Positions 27,972 through 37,409 of a stretch of 58,743 nt of DNA are shown piece after piece. The notes beneath the pieces are model-generated. The model was given only the letters and a program-made list of their open reading frames with translations, did no database searches and had not been told where the DNA came from. Where the stretch lies: assembly GCA_017481945.1 (NCBI GenBank), contig JAFUOJ010000018.1:1-58743 (forward strand). Reading direction: 5' to 3'. The translations under genes and the position numbers were made by a program. How positions within the stretch are numbered: the first letter of the stretch is position 1; each line of letters begins with the position of its first letter. Source of the DNA: Parabacteroides sp. GTDB taxonomy: Bacteria > Bacteroidota > Bacteroidia > Bacteroidales > Tannerellaceae.

Positions 27972-30413
27972 ATGAAACGACAAATCTTTTCTTTATTGCT
28001 CTGCACTGCTTTGACATCAGGGATTCAGGTGCAGGCTCAAATGTCAGAACGTTTGCCGGGCTATCTTCAAGCGGAACGTTTTACGAAGGAAAAACTGAAC
28101 ACCATGTTGTTCTCTACAACTGTTGATCCGCACTGGTTTCAAAAAGGAAATTGCTTCTGGTATGAATATAAAACAAGCAATGGCAATGCCTGGTATGTAG
28201 TTGACCCTACGGCTAAAACCAAACGTCCTCTTTTCGATTTGGATGATGTAGCAGCGCAGATTACTGAAATCGTTAAGGACCCGTTCACTGCGCAACAATT
28301 ACCCATTCAAAAATTGGAAGCACAAGAGGATGGACGTACTTTCACTTTCCATATTGTTTCTTCAAAGGACGCAAAGAAAGATTCAACCGACAAGAAAGCT
28401 CCAAAGAACAAGAAAGAGACCTTTTACTTCTCTTACGATTATCCGACAAAGAAGCTGACTTGGTTACAGGATAAAAAAGAGGAAACAAAATACCCCGATT
28501 GGGCCTCCTTCTCTCCGGACGGAAAGACTGTAGTCTATGCGAAAGATTTAAATCTATATCGCATGTCTCGCGAAGATTATGAGAAACTGAAAAAGGATGA
28601 CAAAGACAGCACCGTTGTCGATATTCAATTAACGACTTTTGGCGAGAAGGATTTTGGTTTTGGACAACCTTACAGTCTGTTGAACACAGATACCCTTTGC
28701 AACGGAAAGCGGAAAGGTGTCTGGGGTATCGTATGGTCACCGGATTCACGCTACTTTGCCGTTACCGTGGAAGATGAACGAAAAGTAAAAGAACTCTGGG
28801 TAATTAACTCAATGGCTTCTCCTCGTCCGACGTTAGAAACCTATAAATATCAAATGCCGGGTGAAAAAGAGGCTCCGGTTCAACACCTGCTTCTATTTGA
28901 TATGAGCAATAACACTTATAAGGAGATTGGAACTTCTGCCTTTAAAGATCAGACATTGCGTCTGGCTCGAAAACCACGTTTACAAAAAGAACGGGATAAA
29001 AAAGAGATGGCGAATGTATGGTTAGGAGATAACAACCGCTTCTTCGTCACTCGCTCCAGCCGCGATTTACACCGTATAGATATTTGCTCATACACGATTG
29101 GGCAGGATACGCTTTGTCCGATTATTGAAGAGCGCATGAACACCTATCAAGAGGTACGTCCATTGGCGGCAGTGAACAACGGAAAAGAATTGGTACATTG
29201 GAGCGAACGTGACGGCTGGGCACACCTTTATTTATACGATGACAAAGGAAACCTGAAGAATCGCATTACGCGCGGTCCTTGGCATGTCGATCAGATTGTC
29301 AAAGTAGACGAAGCGAAACGCGTAGTCTATTTCTTGGCTAATGGAAAAGAGAAAGACGAGAATCCGTACTATGAACATCTCTATCGCGCGAATTTAGACG
29401 GCAGTAACCTTCAGCTGGTCACTTCCGGCGATTATTTCCACATGGCAAGTGTAGATGATGACGCTGCCTTTGTTGTAAACAACTATTCTCGTGTGAATAC
29501 GATTCCTCGCACAGATCTTTTGGATTGCAACGGACGTAAAATTATGACATTAGAGGAGAGCGACTTCTCTCAACTCTTGGCAGCCGGCTATCAGTTCCCG
29601 GAACCTTTCAAAGTAAAAGCGGCAGACGGTGTAACAGACCTTTACGGTGTCATGTATAAACCTTTTGACTTTGATTCGACTCAAGTCTATCCGGTGATTG
29701 ATTATGTCTATCCGGGACCACAAGTCGAAGCAACTGTCTATCCGTTTACACGCATGAGTGTTCGTACCGACCGTTTAGCACAAGCCGGCTTTATCGTCGT
29801 GACTGTCGGTAACCGAGGCGGACACCCCAGTCGCTCTAAATGGTATCACAACTACAGTTACGGCAATTTGCGCGACTATGGTTTAGCAGACCAAAAGGCG
29901 GCAATCATTCAGTTGGCGGACAAATATAAATTCATTGATATTGACCGTGTTGGAATTCATGGACACTCCGGCGGTGGTTTTATGTCTACAGCAGCCATCC
30001 TGCAATATCCGGACTTCTTCAAAGTAGCTGTTTCATGTGCAGGAAACCATGATAACCGCATTTACAACCGTTGGTGGAGCGAAACTCATCATGGCGTAAA
30101 AGAGGTAGTCAGCGAAAAGGGAGATACGACTTTCGTTTATAGCATTAAGTCCAATCCGGAGATTGCCAAACAGTTGAAAGGTCATTTGATGTTGATCCAC
30201 GGCGATATTGATAACAACGTACATCCGGGAAACACGTTGCGTGTCGTAGAAGCCCTGATCAATGCCGGCAAACGTTTCGACATGTTGATGTTGCCTCAAC
30301 AGCGTCACCATTTTGGTAATATGGACGAATATTTCTACTGGCGTTTGGTTGACTACTTCTCTCAACACCTGAAAGGAGAGCAGGAGACCTCGGTAGATAT
30401 TCCCAAGCGGTAA
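27972..30413 (+). CDS. S9-family prolyl dipeptidyl peptidase (DPP IV type), exported
   Basis: This 813-residue exported serine peptidase cleaves dipeptides, often X-Pro, from peptide N-termini. A signal peptide ends VQAQ. The N-terminal half is the eight-bladed propeller domain, containing WASFSPDGKTVVYAKDLNLY and GIVWSPDSRYFAV. The catalytic domain has Ser666 in GIHGHSGGG, Asp747 in HGDIDNNVHPG, and the His at 779/780 in QRHHFG. I start at ATG 27972, because the frame upstream begins with TTG within the operon terminator region. It is followed by a 41-bp repeat array, starting 28 bases after the stop. It probably works with the M3 and M28 peptidases of this window. Confidence 0.94.
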   Translation: MKRQIFSLLLCTALTSGIQVQAQMSERLPGYLQAERFTKEKLNTMLFSTTVDPHWFQKGNCFWYEYKTSNGNAWYVVDPTAKTKRPLFDLDDVAAQITEIVKDPFTAQQLPIQKLEAQEDGRTFTFHIVSSKDAKKDSTDKKAPKNKKETFYFSYDYPTKKLTWLQDKKEETKYPDWASFSPDGKTVVYAKDLNLYRMSREDYEKLKKDDKDSTVVDIQLTTFGEKDFGFGQPYSLLNTDTLCNGKRKGVWGIVWSPDSRYFAVTVEDERKVKELWVINSMASPRPTLETYKYQMPGEKEAPVQHLLLFDMSNNTYKEIGTSAFKDQTLRLARKPRLQKERDKKEMANVWLGDNNRFFVTRSSRDLHRIDICSYTIGQDTLCPIIEERMNTYQEVRPLAAVNNGKELVHWSERDGWAHLYLYDDKGNLKNRITRGPWHVDQIVKVDEAKRVVYFLANGKEKDENPYYEHLYRANLDGSNLQLVTSGDYFHMASVDDDAAFVVNNYSRVNTIPRTDLLDCNGRKIMTLEESDFSQLLAAGYQFPEPFKVKAADGVTDLYGVMYKPFDFDSTQVYPVIDYVYPGPQVEATVYPFTRMSVRTDRLAQAGFIVVTVGNRGGHPSRSKWYHNYSYGNLRDYGLADQKAAIIQLADKYKFIDIDRVGIHGHSGGGFMSTAAILQYPDFFKVAVSCAGNHDNRIYNRWWSETHHGVKEVVSEKGDTTFVYSIKSNPEIAKQLKGHLMLIHGDIDNNVHPGNTLRVVEALINAGKRFDMLMLPQQRHHFGNMDEYFYWRLVDYFSQHLKGEQETSVDIPKR

Positions 30414-30440
30414 TGAGTTTGACAAATGACTTTTCAAGTG

Positions 30441-30660
30441 TTCCAGCCTCTGGAAAACTTGGAGAGAATAGGAAAAGCCAATTCCAGCTGCTGGAATTGG
30501 CTTTTCTGTATTCAAAAATGATTTCCAGCTCCTGGAAATCATTTTTTTGTTTTCAAAAGTCTTTTCCAGCAGCTGGAAAACATTTTTGAATTGTGAAAAA
30601 GAAATTCCAGGAGCTGGAAAAGACTTTTGAATCGTTGAAAACCTTTTCAGGATGGCTGAA
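30441..30660. repeat. 41-bp tandem array of six palindromic cores (TTCCAG-N3-CTGGAA)
   Basis: Cores start at 30441, 30482, 30523, 30564, 30605 and 30646, exactly 41 bases apart. Five read TTCCAG-N3-CTGGAA with centres CCT, CTG, CTC, CAG and GAG; the sixth is a diverged TTCAGGATGGCTGAA. Flanks extend some dyads: the second has perfect 17-bp arms (30472-30488 with 30490-30506). The fourth unit's left flank instead pairs with the fifth unit's right flank over 19 bp. Weaker T4/A4 dyads lie about midway between cores. The array occupies half of the 443-base gap between the DPP gene and the small lipoprotein gene. The rest of the gap (30661-30856) is AT-rich with no recognised feature. Confidence 0.9.
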
Positions 30661-30856
30661 AAATGAAAATAACGGACTTTAAACGATTCTTTTTGCTTTC
30701 TTAACAGTAAAGATGGGTTTACAAATTAAAATAATGAGTTTTTTTACGAAAAAAGAGAGAGATAGGTAGGAAACGGTTGAGAACAAGGGAAAAGGAAATC
30801 AGGAGTTTTTTGGGACCAACAGCTTTCACTGCCGTACATTTAAAAAGAAAATTACT

Positions 30857-31459
30857 ATGATGTTAAAAGAAAAATCAAACCCGTTGAGACTGTTCAAGTA
30901 TCTGTATGTGTTTGCCGCGGCTCTTTTCCTTGGTTCCTGCGGAGAGAAGAAGGTGACACAGGGCGATCTGGAGGTGATTCCGGTGGGAATGGCTTTGGAT
31001 CAGCAGACGAATTTAAAAGTGTCCAGAGAAAAGGGATTGGAACCGATTCGTGTCTTGGATTTGGGTACTCACGGCTGGACGTTTGAAGAACGTCTGGTAG
31101 ATAAGAAGGACGCGATTTATCCGCTTGCTTTTATGGAGAATCAGGAGGTGATATTGTTCCGCTTTGTGACAAATCTGTATAATAAGAAGCGAAAGAATTA
31201 CAATGCGCTGTATAGAAAGTCAGACGGGAGAGTCCTTGTTTCTCCTTTCGATAATAAAATCATTGATGATAAAAACGGATTCCTTCCTTTGCAACCCCTG
31301 TCTGTTTCAGTGAAAGGGGAGTTCGCAGCATTACTCCCTGCGGAGGATGTCTTTAATTGGTTTGAAGGAAACGGAGTAGACGCTACGCTTCCTGCCGAGA
31401 TTGCCGCCTTGAAAAAGGTAGGCGAAGAGGATAATCCTGTGGTCGCAATCATGGAATAA
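30857..31459 (+). CDS. Short propeller-type lipoprotein, probably internally deleted
   Basis: This 200-residue protein starts with a lipoprotein signal peptide (lipobox GSC in ALFLGSCGEKK). Its C-terminal half, including LYRKSDGRVLVSPFDNKIID and LPAEIAALKKVGEEDNPVVA, looks like the last blade and tail of six-bladed propeller lipoproteins. The middle blades are missing, so it may be an in-frame deletion of a gene once about twice this length. The reading frame is intact and may still be expressed. A strong terminator follows. Family membership is inferred from pattern only. Confidence 0.6.
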   Translation: MMLKEKSNPLRLFKYLYVFAAALFLGSCGEKKVTQGDLEVIPVGMALDQQTNLKVSREKGLEPIRVLDLGTHGWTFEERLVDKKDAIYPLAFMENQEVILFRFVTNLYNKKRKNYNALYRKSDGRVLVSPFDNKIIDDKNGFLPLQPLSVSVKGEFAALLPAEDVFNWFEGNGVDATLPAEIAALKKVGEEDNPVVAIME

Positions 31460-31485
31460 TTTAAAATCAGTGCTTACTCGTTTAG

Positions 31486-31527
31486 AATTCCCTGCCTATC
31501 CATTTTCAGCTGGATGGGCAGGGAATT
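31486..31527. terminator. Terminator, 17-bp stem with one G-T pair
   Basis: The arms 31486-31502 and 31511-31527 (AATTCCCTGCC.. / ..GGCAGGGAATT) enclose an 8-base loop and are followed by a T-rich run. It ends the short lipoprotein gene before the oxidoreductase gene. Confidence 0.85.
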
Positions 31528-31605
31528 TTATTTTCATGGGCATTGAACAAATGGCGGGTGAAAGAGATTTTGTATATTTACGGGCTAATTAATGGAAAAA
31601 GACAC

Positions 31606-32595
31606 ATGGAAAAATTTAAGGTTGGAATTATAGGTGCTGGACATATTGCTTGTAAGATGGCGCAGACGTTGTGTGAGATGGAAGGTGTGGAGCCTTATGC
31701 GGTGGCTTCTCGCAACTATGAAAATGCGCAAGGATTTGCTGACGAATGGGGATTTACGCGGGCGTATGGTTCGTATGATGATTTGGTAAATGACCCGGAA
31801 GTGGAATTGATTTATATTGCAACGCCGCATTCTCATCATTATGAACAGGCACGAATGTGCTTGGAAAAGGGAAAACCTGTATTATGTGAAAAGGCTTTTA
31901 CGGCAAATGCTCGGGAGGCAGAGAGTTTATTTAAGTTGGCAAAAGAAAAACAGGTCTTTATTACGGAAGCTATTTGGACACGCTATATGCCTTTCTCGCA
32001 AACACTGCGTGAATTGGTGAACAGCGGAATTTTAGGACGGGTTATGATGTTGACGGCCAGTATCGGCTATCCGGTTTCCGGGAAAGAGCGAATCTATAAT
32101 TTAAATTTATGCGGCGGTGCTTTACTGGATATAGGAGTGTATCCGATTAATTTCGCACTCATGCTTTTTGGCAATGAGATTACCGGAATAACTTCTGCTT
32201 GTGTGAAGGGAACAACCGGAGTAGATTTGCAGAACAGTATTACTTTCGTTTATAAAAACCATCGGATGGCAGCGTTGCAGATGACAGCTTTCTGTTCGAA
32301 TGATCGTCAGGGAATTATTTCAGGTGATAAGGGATACATCATCGTGGATAACATAAATAATCCGCAGGAAGCAGTCGTGTATTCTGCGAATCATGAAGAA
32401 ATCTCTCGTCATTATTGCCCATCACAGATTACCGGATTCGAATATCAGGTACAAGCTTCTATAGACGCAATTCGTCAGGGAAAGATAGAAACACCTTATA
32501 TGCCGCATTCAGAAACATTGCGTGTTATGCGTTTGTTGGATGATTTACGGTATGAGTGGGGGATACGGTTTCCGGCTGATGATAAAGAAGTTTAG
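31606..32595 (+). CDS. Gfo/Idh/MocA-family oxidoreductase
   Basis: This 329-residue cytoplasmic NAD(P)-dependent dehydrogenase has the Rossmann motif GIIGAGHIA (about residues 7-15), the family segment IATPHSHHYEQARMCLEKGK, and the substrate-pocket lysine in CEKAFT. The C-terminal half is the mixed-sheet domain (GGALLDIGVYPINFALMLFG). Members act on sugars, inositols or related diols, and a dihydrodiol dehydrogenase-like role is possible. The start at 31606 gives MEKFKVGIIGAG; the open frame upstream overlaps the terminator region. TATATTTA at 31573-31580 is one base off the -7 consensus. Single gene. Confidence 0.9.
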   Translation: MEKFKVGIIGAGHIACKMAQTLCEMEGVEPYAVASRNYENAQGFADEWGFTRAYGSYDDLVNDPEVELIYIATPHSHHYEQARMCLEKGKPVLCEKAFTANAREAESLFKLAKEKQVFITEAIWTRYMPFSQTLRELVNSGILGRVMMLTASIGYPVSGKERIYNLNLCGGALLDIGVYPINFALMLFGNEITGITSACVKGTTGVDLQNSITFVYKNHRMAALQMTAFCSNDRQGIISGDKGYIIVDNINNPQEAVVYSANHEEISRHYCPSQITGFEYQVQASIDAIRQGKIETPYMPHSETLRVMRLLDDLRYEWGIRFPADDKEV

Positions 32596-32605
32596 TTTTA
32601 AAATG

Positions 32606-32650
32606 ATAGCAAGAGGGAGGCTTATTTTAGATAAACCTCCCTCTTGCTAT
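32606..32650. terminator. Bidirectional terminator, 15-bp stem
   Basis: ATAGCAAGAGGGAGG and CCTCCCTCTTGCTAT are perfectly complementary, with a short inner TTAT/ATAA stem. It lies between the converging oxidoreductase gene and the end of the men cluster. Confidence 0.85.
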
Positions 32651-32667
32651 AAATGAATCTCCTTTCT

Positions 32668-34362
32668 TTATTGAACGGAGAATAATAAAGTTTTTCCGCT
32701 TATATTATTCCATTCTGTCAGGAGTAAACGCAAATCCTTATATTCTGCGGGAGTATAAAGTTGTTTGTTTAGTTTCAGACTCCGAGTGATGGTTGCGCTT
32801 TGTCCAGTTTTCTTTACAGAGAAAGTGAATGAACCGGCAGTGTTCTGATAACTTTTGCTGGTTTCAGGAGTTTGCAGTTTCATGTTGGTCGGACACTCTA
32901 CGGTATATGTATAGCTTTCGTCTACCAAACGAGGAATGGAAAGATTCTCTTTTCGTTCACTGTTTAGGCGAGTGTAAGGAAGATGAGAGATACCCTGTTT
33001 CGCGTCTGGCAATAGGAGTGTTGTATATCCGTTTTGAATCGTCAGAGGTTCAGTTGTATTGCTCTCCTGTTTTCCTTCGGTAAAATAGGGAAGTAAATCC
33101 TTTCCAACAGATTCTTTGACAGCAGTTGTAACTTTTCCCTCCTTAATTGTGATTGTAATATCACTCTTGATTTTAGAATCTTTTGAAGGAGAGAAGGAGA
33201 GAGGAGCTCCAGTCGATAAACAGAAAAGTGGTGTCTGCTCTGTTCCTACTATTTGAGGACGGCGTGTAGAAGTCACTGAAAGCAGATAATTCTCTCCATT
33301 TACCTGGCAAGAAACAAAGAACTGCGAAATAGCTTTCAATGCTAATCCTTTTTCTGCGTCTGTAGCATACAGAGTTACCGGTTCAGCAGTAAATCCGGCT
33401 CCATTGAGGAGTCCTGTCAATAGATTCACCTTTTCGATTTCTGTTCCATACGCTGTATTTAGAATTGCGTTTGCCGAACGAAGTCGAAAAGCAGCGTGTT
33501 CTAAAGAAACTCGACTGTTGTCAAATTGACGAGATACGTATTCGTGAATAGCTTTCAGCTTGTCTTCATCCTTATCTATGTTTTCAGTCAAACTTTCAGC
33601 AATTGTGACTAATTGTAAATCGTCTGCTGTATTAAATTGTTTGAATAGAGCAGCCAATGCTTCTTCTTTAGTTGCATACGTTGTCGCAGCTAAGAAAGGA
33701 ACATCTCCGTTTGCTACGGAAATAAAAGAATTACGTGAGGAAGCAGGTAAGTTGCGTAAAGTCCAGGTTGTTGTACGTGTACCGTTCGACAATTGGACAG
33801 AAGTTTTTGCTTTGTTGTTGGCTAATGAATAGACTACCTCTTTGTTTTCGGGAGTAATAATTGTTAGTACGTATTCTTTTACCGGCGAAGTCTGAAGTAT
33901 TTTTTCAAAAATGTCTATTTCTGGGGAGTAACCTGCTTTGGAAGTAATAGTATAGTCCAAATAGATGGTTGCTCCCAGTTCTAATCCTGTGTGGACAACA
34001 ACCATTTCTTTTAAATGATTGTAAGCAGGTGCATTTTCTGCACTATAGGGAAGACACTCAACGAAAGCATTGTCTGGTGTTTGAATGATTGTTCCGTCTT
34101 TTTGTTGGGTATAAGAGGAATTGATTTTGAGTACTTGGTACTCTGGATTGTAGATAATGAAACTTTCTCCATACGTGCTATTCATTGCTGTATGAGTAAA
34201 GAGAGTCAATTCCATTTGATAGCGGAATTCTTGGCTGCCATCGCTGTTTAATGTCCACGTTTTAGCCAACTTTTTATATTCGGCTTCTGACGCTGCAAAA
34301 ACGGATACGTTTAGACAAAGCAGGCAGAGCAGAAGAATAAGTTTATTTATTTTAGTCATCAT
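32668..34362 (-). CDS. DUF3857/transglutaminase-fold protein lacking the catalytic cysteine
   Basis: This 564-residue exported protein has a signal peptide ending SVFAAS. Next comes a DUF3857-like region (SYTQQKDGTIIQTP, HTGLELGATIYLDYTI) and a transglutaminase-like region starting DKLKAIHEYVSRQFDN. Where active relatives have an R-C-G-x-C-K-D motif, this protein reads NTAYGTEIEKVNLLTGLLNG, with no cysteine, and the His and Asp positions are not recognisable either. It is probably a non-enzymatic relative. It is the last gene of the minus-strand cluster, 12 bases after an apparently active paralogue, which suggests a working pair. The function is unknown. Confidence 0.78.
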   Translation of the reverse strand: MMTKINKLILLLCLLCLNVSVFAASEAEYKKLAKTWTLNSDGSQEFRYQMELTLFTHTAMNSTYGESFIIYNPEYQVLKINSSYTQQKDGTIIQTPDNAFVECLPYSAENAPAYNHLKEMVVVHTGLELGATIYLDYTITSKAGYSPEIDIFEKILQTSPVKEYVLTIITPENKEVVYSLANNKAKTSVQLSNGTRTTTWTLRNLPASSRNSFISVANGDVPFLAATTYATKEEALAALFKQFNTADDLQLVTIAESLTENIDKDEDKLKAIHEYVSRQFDNSRVSLEHAAFRLRSANAILNTAYGTEIEKVNLLTGLLNGAGFTAEPVTLYATDAEKGLALKAISQFFVSCQVNGENYLLSVTSTRRPQIVGTEQTPLFCLSTGAPLSFSPSKDSKIKSDITITIKEGKVTTAVKESVGKDLLPYFTEGKQESNTTEPLTIQNGYTTLLLPDAKQGISHLPYTRLNSERKENLSIPRLVDESYTYTVECPTNMKLQTPETSKSYQNTAGSFTFSVKKTGQSATITRSLKLNKQLYTPAEYKDLRLLLTEWNNISGKTLLFSVQ

Positions 34363-34374
34363 AATCTTAAGTGT

Positions 34375-36339
34375 TTATTTTTTAATGATTAGATAATCGG
34401 CAAATGATTTATGAGCATTGACTGCTTCACGGAATCCCTCCCAATCGCTTGCTTCATATATGCGTTTCTTTAGAGATAACTTTTGGTGTAATTTTATTTT
34501 TTGATCCTCTTGGCGGACATATCCTTCGAAGTCTGCAGCGTTACTTTGTTTGTATGCTTCCTTAGCTTCACTAAGCAGTTGGTATCCGGCCGGTAGTTGG
34601 ATTGTTTCGTCTAATTCTACTAAGCGTGAACAACCGTCTTTGAATCCATATTGACGTTCTTCTAAGTCGGTGTTTATGCGTAGGTAACTTTTTACTTGAT
34701 TATAGAGGTTATTCATTACCATTGGCTTTAGTAACATTTCATTTTCACCGGGAACTGCGTATTCAGGAATCTCATAACGGAATGTAATTTTTATGGGGGC
34801 AGCTTGGTAATCCTTTGGATTCTTACCATAGTCCACGCTTAATAAGCGAGCTTTGGGTGATACAGCCAATAGTTGATTCTCCATAGAATTTTTCCATTGA
34901 GACTGCCAACCTTCTGTAAAGATCCGGCGGATATTACTATCGGATTGTCCTTCTGCCGTGATTGTGAACTGACCGGTTAATGTCCCTTTGGTATCTAAAC
35001 GGTTATCAGCTTTAATACGAACATAATGGTTTTCGGGAGCGGAAATGGGTGTAATGCAAAGATCAGAGCCTTCAGGAACACCGGGAAGGTAGTTTTGCTG
35101 TTGCTCGGCACTACTCCATAGTTCGCGACAGAATGGAACCCAAGTGGGGTCAAGTGGTAAATAGGTCCCGTTAGAAAGTTTTACAACCGTAACACAATGG
35201 TTAAAATGGTCAGCAGGAATACTTTCAACACGGCTACCTGCCATAGTCATAGCTGGGTAGGCTTCAAAACCTGCCATACGAAGAAAAGCAATTAAAGTAC
35301 CAGCAATATCTTTACATACTCCGCAACGATCTGTATAGTTCATCTTAAGATTATGCAAAGTGTAGCCTTCTCCTTTACCCATTGAAATACCAGAGTAACG
35401 GATATTATCTGCGACCCAGTGAGTAAGAACCGCGATCTTTTCCATTTCTGTCTTCTTACCTTTAATTAATTCATCCACTTTCTTTTGAGCTTCAGGTATA
35501 GGGGTAAAACTTCCATAGTCTTCATTGACCTTGTTAAACCAAAGGGATTTATCTTTCCAATGTGGAGTCGAAGACATCATTAACTTAGGGGCAGCGTCAA
35601 ATAGATCTACCATGTTGGGTTCATGCTTGGTAGGCATAATATCTGTGCTTACGAACGTATAGGCTTTTTTACCGTCTTCGTATCGCATAGAAGAGCTACA
35701 TTCTCCTTGGTAGAACTGGAACTGCATTTCCTTTTCCATAGGGATTGTTACTTTATAGACTTTGCGAACTGTAGGTTCCGTTGCCCAAAAAGGAACAATG
35801 TCATAGAATTGTCCTTGCATAGGAGGTATGAATCGAGACTCATCTTCTTGTGTACTGGCTAATAGGGCATAGGTGAATCCCTTCTTGTTGATTCGGTAGT
35901 CAATAATATCTCCTGGCTCTAAACGTCCAACTTCCATCATAATTTGTCGGGCACCCCAATAGATCATACGGGCTGGTGCAACGTAATCCTGTTGTTGGGT
36001 GATGTCTAAGTTTACTACGTCGCCATTGGCTTTGTAAACAGTTACCCGGTAAAACTCAGCATGTGCAGTCAAAGGATCGTAATCATACTTTAATACTCGG
36101 TTAGCTAAAGCTCCTTGAGTATTCAGTACTTTGATAATTTTGCGAATAACAAAAGACCCGGAACCTGTTGATTGTACTGTTACATCAGTACTATCCAGTA
36201 AGGTTACAAAATCATAGCCTGCATATAGTTCCGGCTTTTGAATCGTCGGATCGGCTGCAATCTGGTAGCTTTCTCTGTTTTGTCCCTGTGAAGACATTGT
36301 CGCGAGAAAGAGAGAGGCGAAGATTAATAAGTACTTCAT
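34375..36339 (-). CDS. DUF3857 and transglutaminase-domain protein with intact triad
   Basis: This is a 654-residue exported protein (657 from the ATG at 36348; I prefer 36339, which gives MKYLLIFASLFLATMSSQGQ as a normal signal peptide). It has a DUF3857 domain (about 50-230), then a transglutaminase-like core with the Cys-His-Asp triad visible in DRCGVCKDIAG, ADHFNHCVTVV and YLPLDPTW. A DUF3858-like C-terminal region follows. Such proteins are thought to act as periplasmic proteases or cross-linking enzymes, but their substrates are unknown. It begins only 18 bases after menE, so it is in the men transcript, which is an odd partner for a quinone pathway. Confidence 0.85.
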   Translation of the reverse strand: MKYLLIFASLFLATMSSQGQNRESYQIAADPTIQKPELYAGYDFVTLLDSTDVTVQSTGSGSFVIRKIIKVLNTQGALANRVLKYDYDPLTAHAEFYRVTVYKANGDVVNLDITQQQDYVAPARMIYWGARQIMMEVGRLEPGDIIDYRINKKGFTYALLASTQEDESRFIPPMQGQFYDIVPFWATEPTVRKVYKVTIPMEKEMQFQFYQGECSSSMRYEDGKKAYTFVSTDIMPTKHEPNMVDLFDAAPKLMMSSTPHWKDKSLWFNKVNEDYGSFTPIPEAQKKVDELIKGKKTEMEKIAVLTHWVADNIRYSGISMGKGEGYTLHNLKMNYTDRCGVCKDIAGTLIAFLRMAGFEAYPAMTMAGSRVESIPADHFNHCVTVVKLSNGTYLPLDPTWVPFCRELWSSAEQQQNYLPGVPEGSDLCITPISAPENHYVRIKADNRLDTKGTLTGQFTITAEGQSDSNIRRIFTEGWQSQWKNSMENQLLAVSPKARLLSVDYGKNPKDYQAAPIKITFRYEIPEYAVPGENEMLLKPMVMNNLYNQVKSYLRINTDLEERQYGFKDGCSRLVELDETIQLPAGYQLLSEAKEAYKQSNAADFEGYVRQEDQKIKLHQKLSLKKRIYEASDWEGFREAVNAHKSFADYLIIKK

Positions 36340-36357
36340 ATAAATCATGTTTTGTAG

Positions 36358-37377
36358 TTATATTTTTGTTTTGTATTGACTATTTGATTCAAAAGCGTGT
36401 ATAGCCAGTCTTTTACAAGCTGCTCGGTCTATCTTTCCTGTTCCGGTCAAAGGAATGGAATCGACAGAGAATAGATGTTTAGGACGTTGGTATTTGGGTA
36501 AAACTTCAATTTGCTTTTGAACCTGTATGAGATTATTATCTGTAACTAATAGAACTATTACTTCTCCAAATTTAGGATCAGGAATAGCAGTGATTGCGAA
36601 GTTAGCAGAAAGTTTGGGACGCAAAGCTGCTTCTACACTTTCTGTCTGCACTTTTATACCTCCACTATTAATGATATTATCTTTTCTTCCTAAGATACGA
36701 AAACGTCCATCAGGGAGTAATTCGGCCACATCATTAGTAATTAAGATGTCATTTGTAACCTGTGGTGCGTCTATTACCAATGTATGATCTGGAGAGAGAG
36801 ATAATTTAACGGTAGGAAAAGGCGTATAATAGGGAGAAGCTTCGGAACCATTCAAACGGCGAAGGGCAATATGTGAAAGTGTTTCCGTCATGCCATACGT
36901 AGAGTAGACTTGGTTGGGTAACATTTGTATTTGCTCTTCCAATTCCTTATCTATAGATCCGCCACCTATAATTAAGATGTCTGTTTGACAAAGCCGTTCT
37001 CGTTCAGTCGGAATTTGTAGCGTATTATAAACCTGTAAAGGTATCATCGCAGCAAATCGAAGTGGAGTATCAATCTCTGCCATAGGATGACCGGATGGTT
37101 CACGAACGATTAAATCTAATCCGGCGACTAAAGAACGAACTACCATCATCTTACCAGCAATGTATTGAAGAGGCATACACAATAAAGCTTTATCCCCTTG
37201 TTGTAATCCTAAGTAATCACAGGTGAGACGAGCACTGTTTACCATCTGCTCTTTGCGGACTGTGATTTGCTTAGGAGTTCCGGTAGAACCGGATGTTTGT
37301 ACCTTTAGGAATGGAGATGGATTGTGCCACTCTGTTAAAAAGGTTTGTAAATCTTCTGCTATTGTTTCCATAAGCAT
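36358..37377 (-). CDS. menE: o-Succinylbenzoate--CoA ligase (MenE), short form
   Basis: This 339-residue AMP-forming ligase activates o-succinylbenzoate with CoA in menaquinone synthesis. It has the P-loop-like TSGSTGTPKQI (about residues 28-38), YGMTETLSHIALR, the D of GRFRILGRKDNIINSGG, and the C-terminal catalytic lysine in LTGTGKIDR. It is shorter than proteobacterial or Bacillus MenE (about 450-490) because the N-terminal portion is reduced; this short form is usual in Bacteroidetes. A second ATG two codons in is an alternative start. It lies 32 bases after menC in the order menD-menB-menC-menE. Confidence 0.92.
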   Translation of the reverse strand: MLMETIAEDLQTFLTEWHNPSPFLKVQTSGSTGTPKQITVRKEQMVNSARLTCDYLGLQQGDKALLCMPLQYIAGKMMVVRSLVAGLDLIVREPSGHPMAEIDTPLRFAAMIPLQVYNTLQIPTERERLCQTDILIIGGGSIDKELEEQIQMLPNQVYSTYGMTETLSHIALRRLNGSEASPYYTPFPTVKLSLSPDHTLVIDAPQVTNDILITNDVAELLPDGRFRILGRKDNIINSGGIKVQTESVEAALRPKLSANFAITAIPDPKFGEVIVLLVTDNNLIQVQKQIEVLPKYQRPKHLFSVDSIPLTGTGKIDRAACKRLAIHAFESNSQYKTKI

Positions 37378-37409
37378 TGGCCTTTAAATAAAACCAGACG
37401 AGAGAATAA

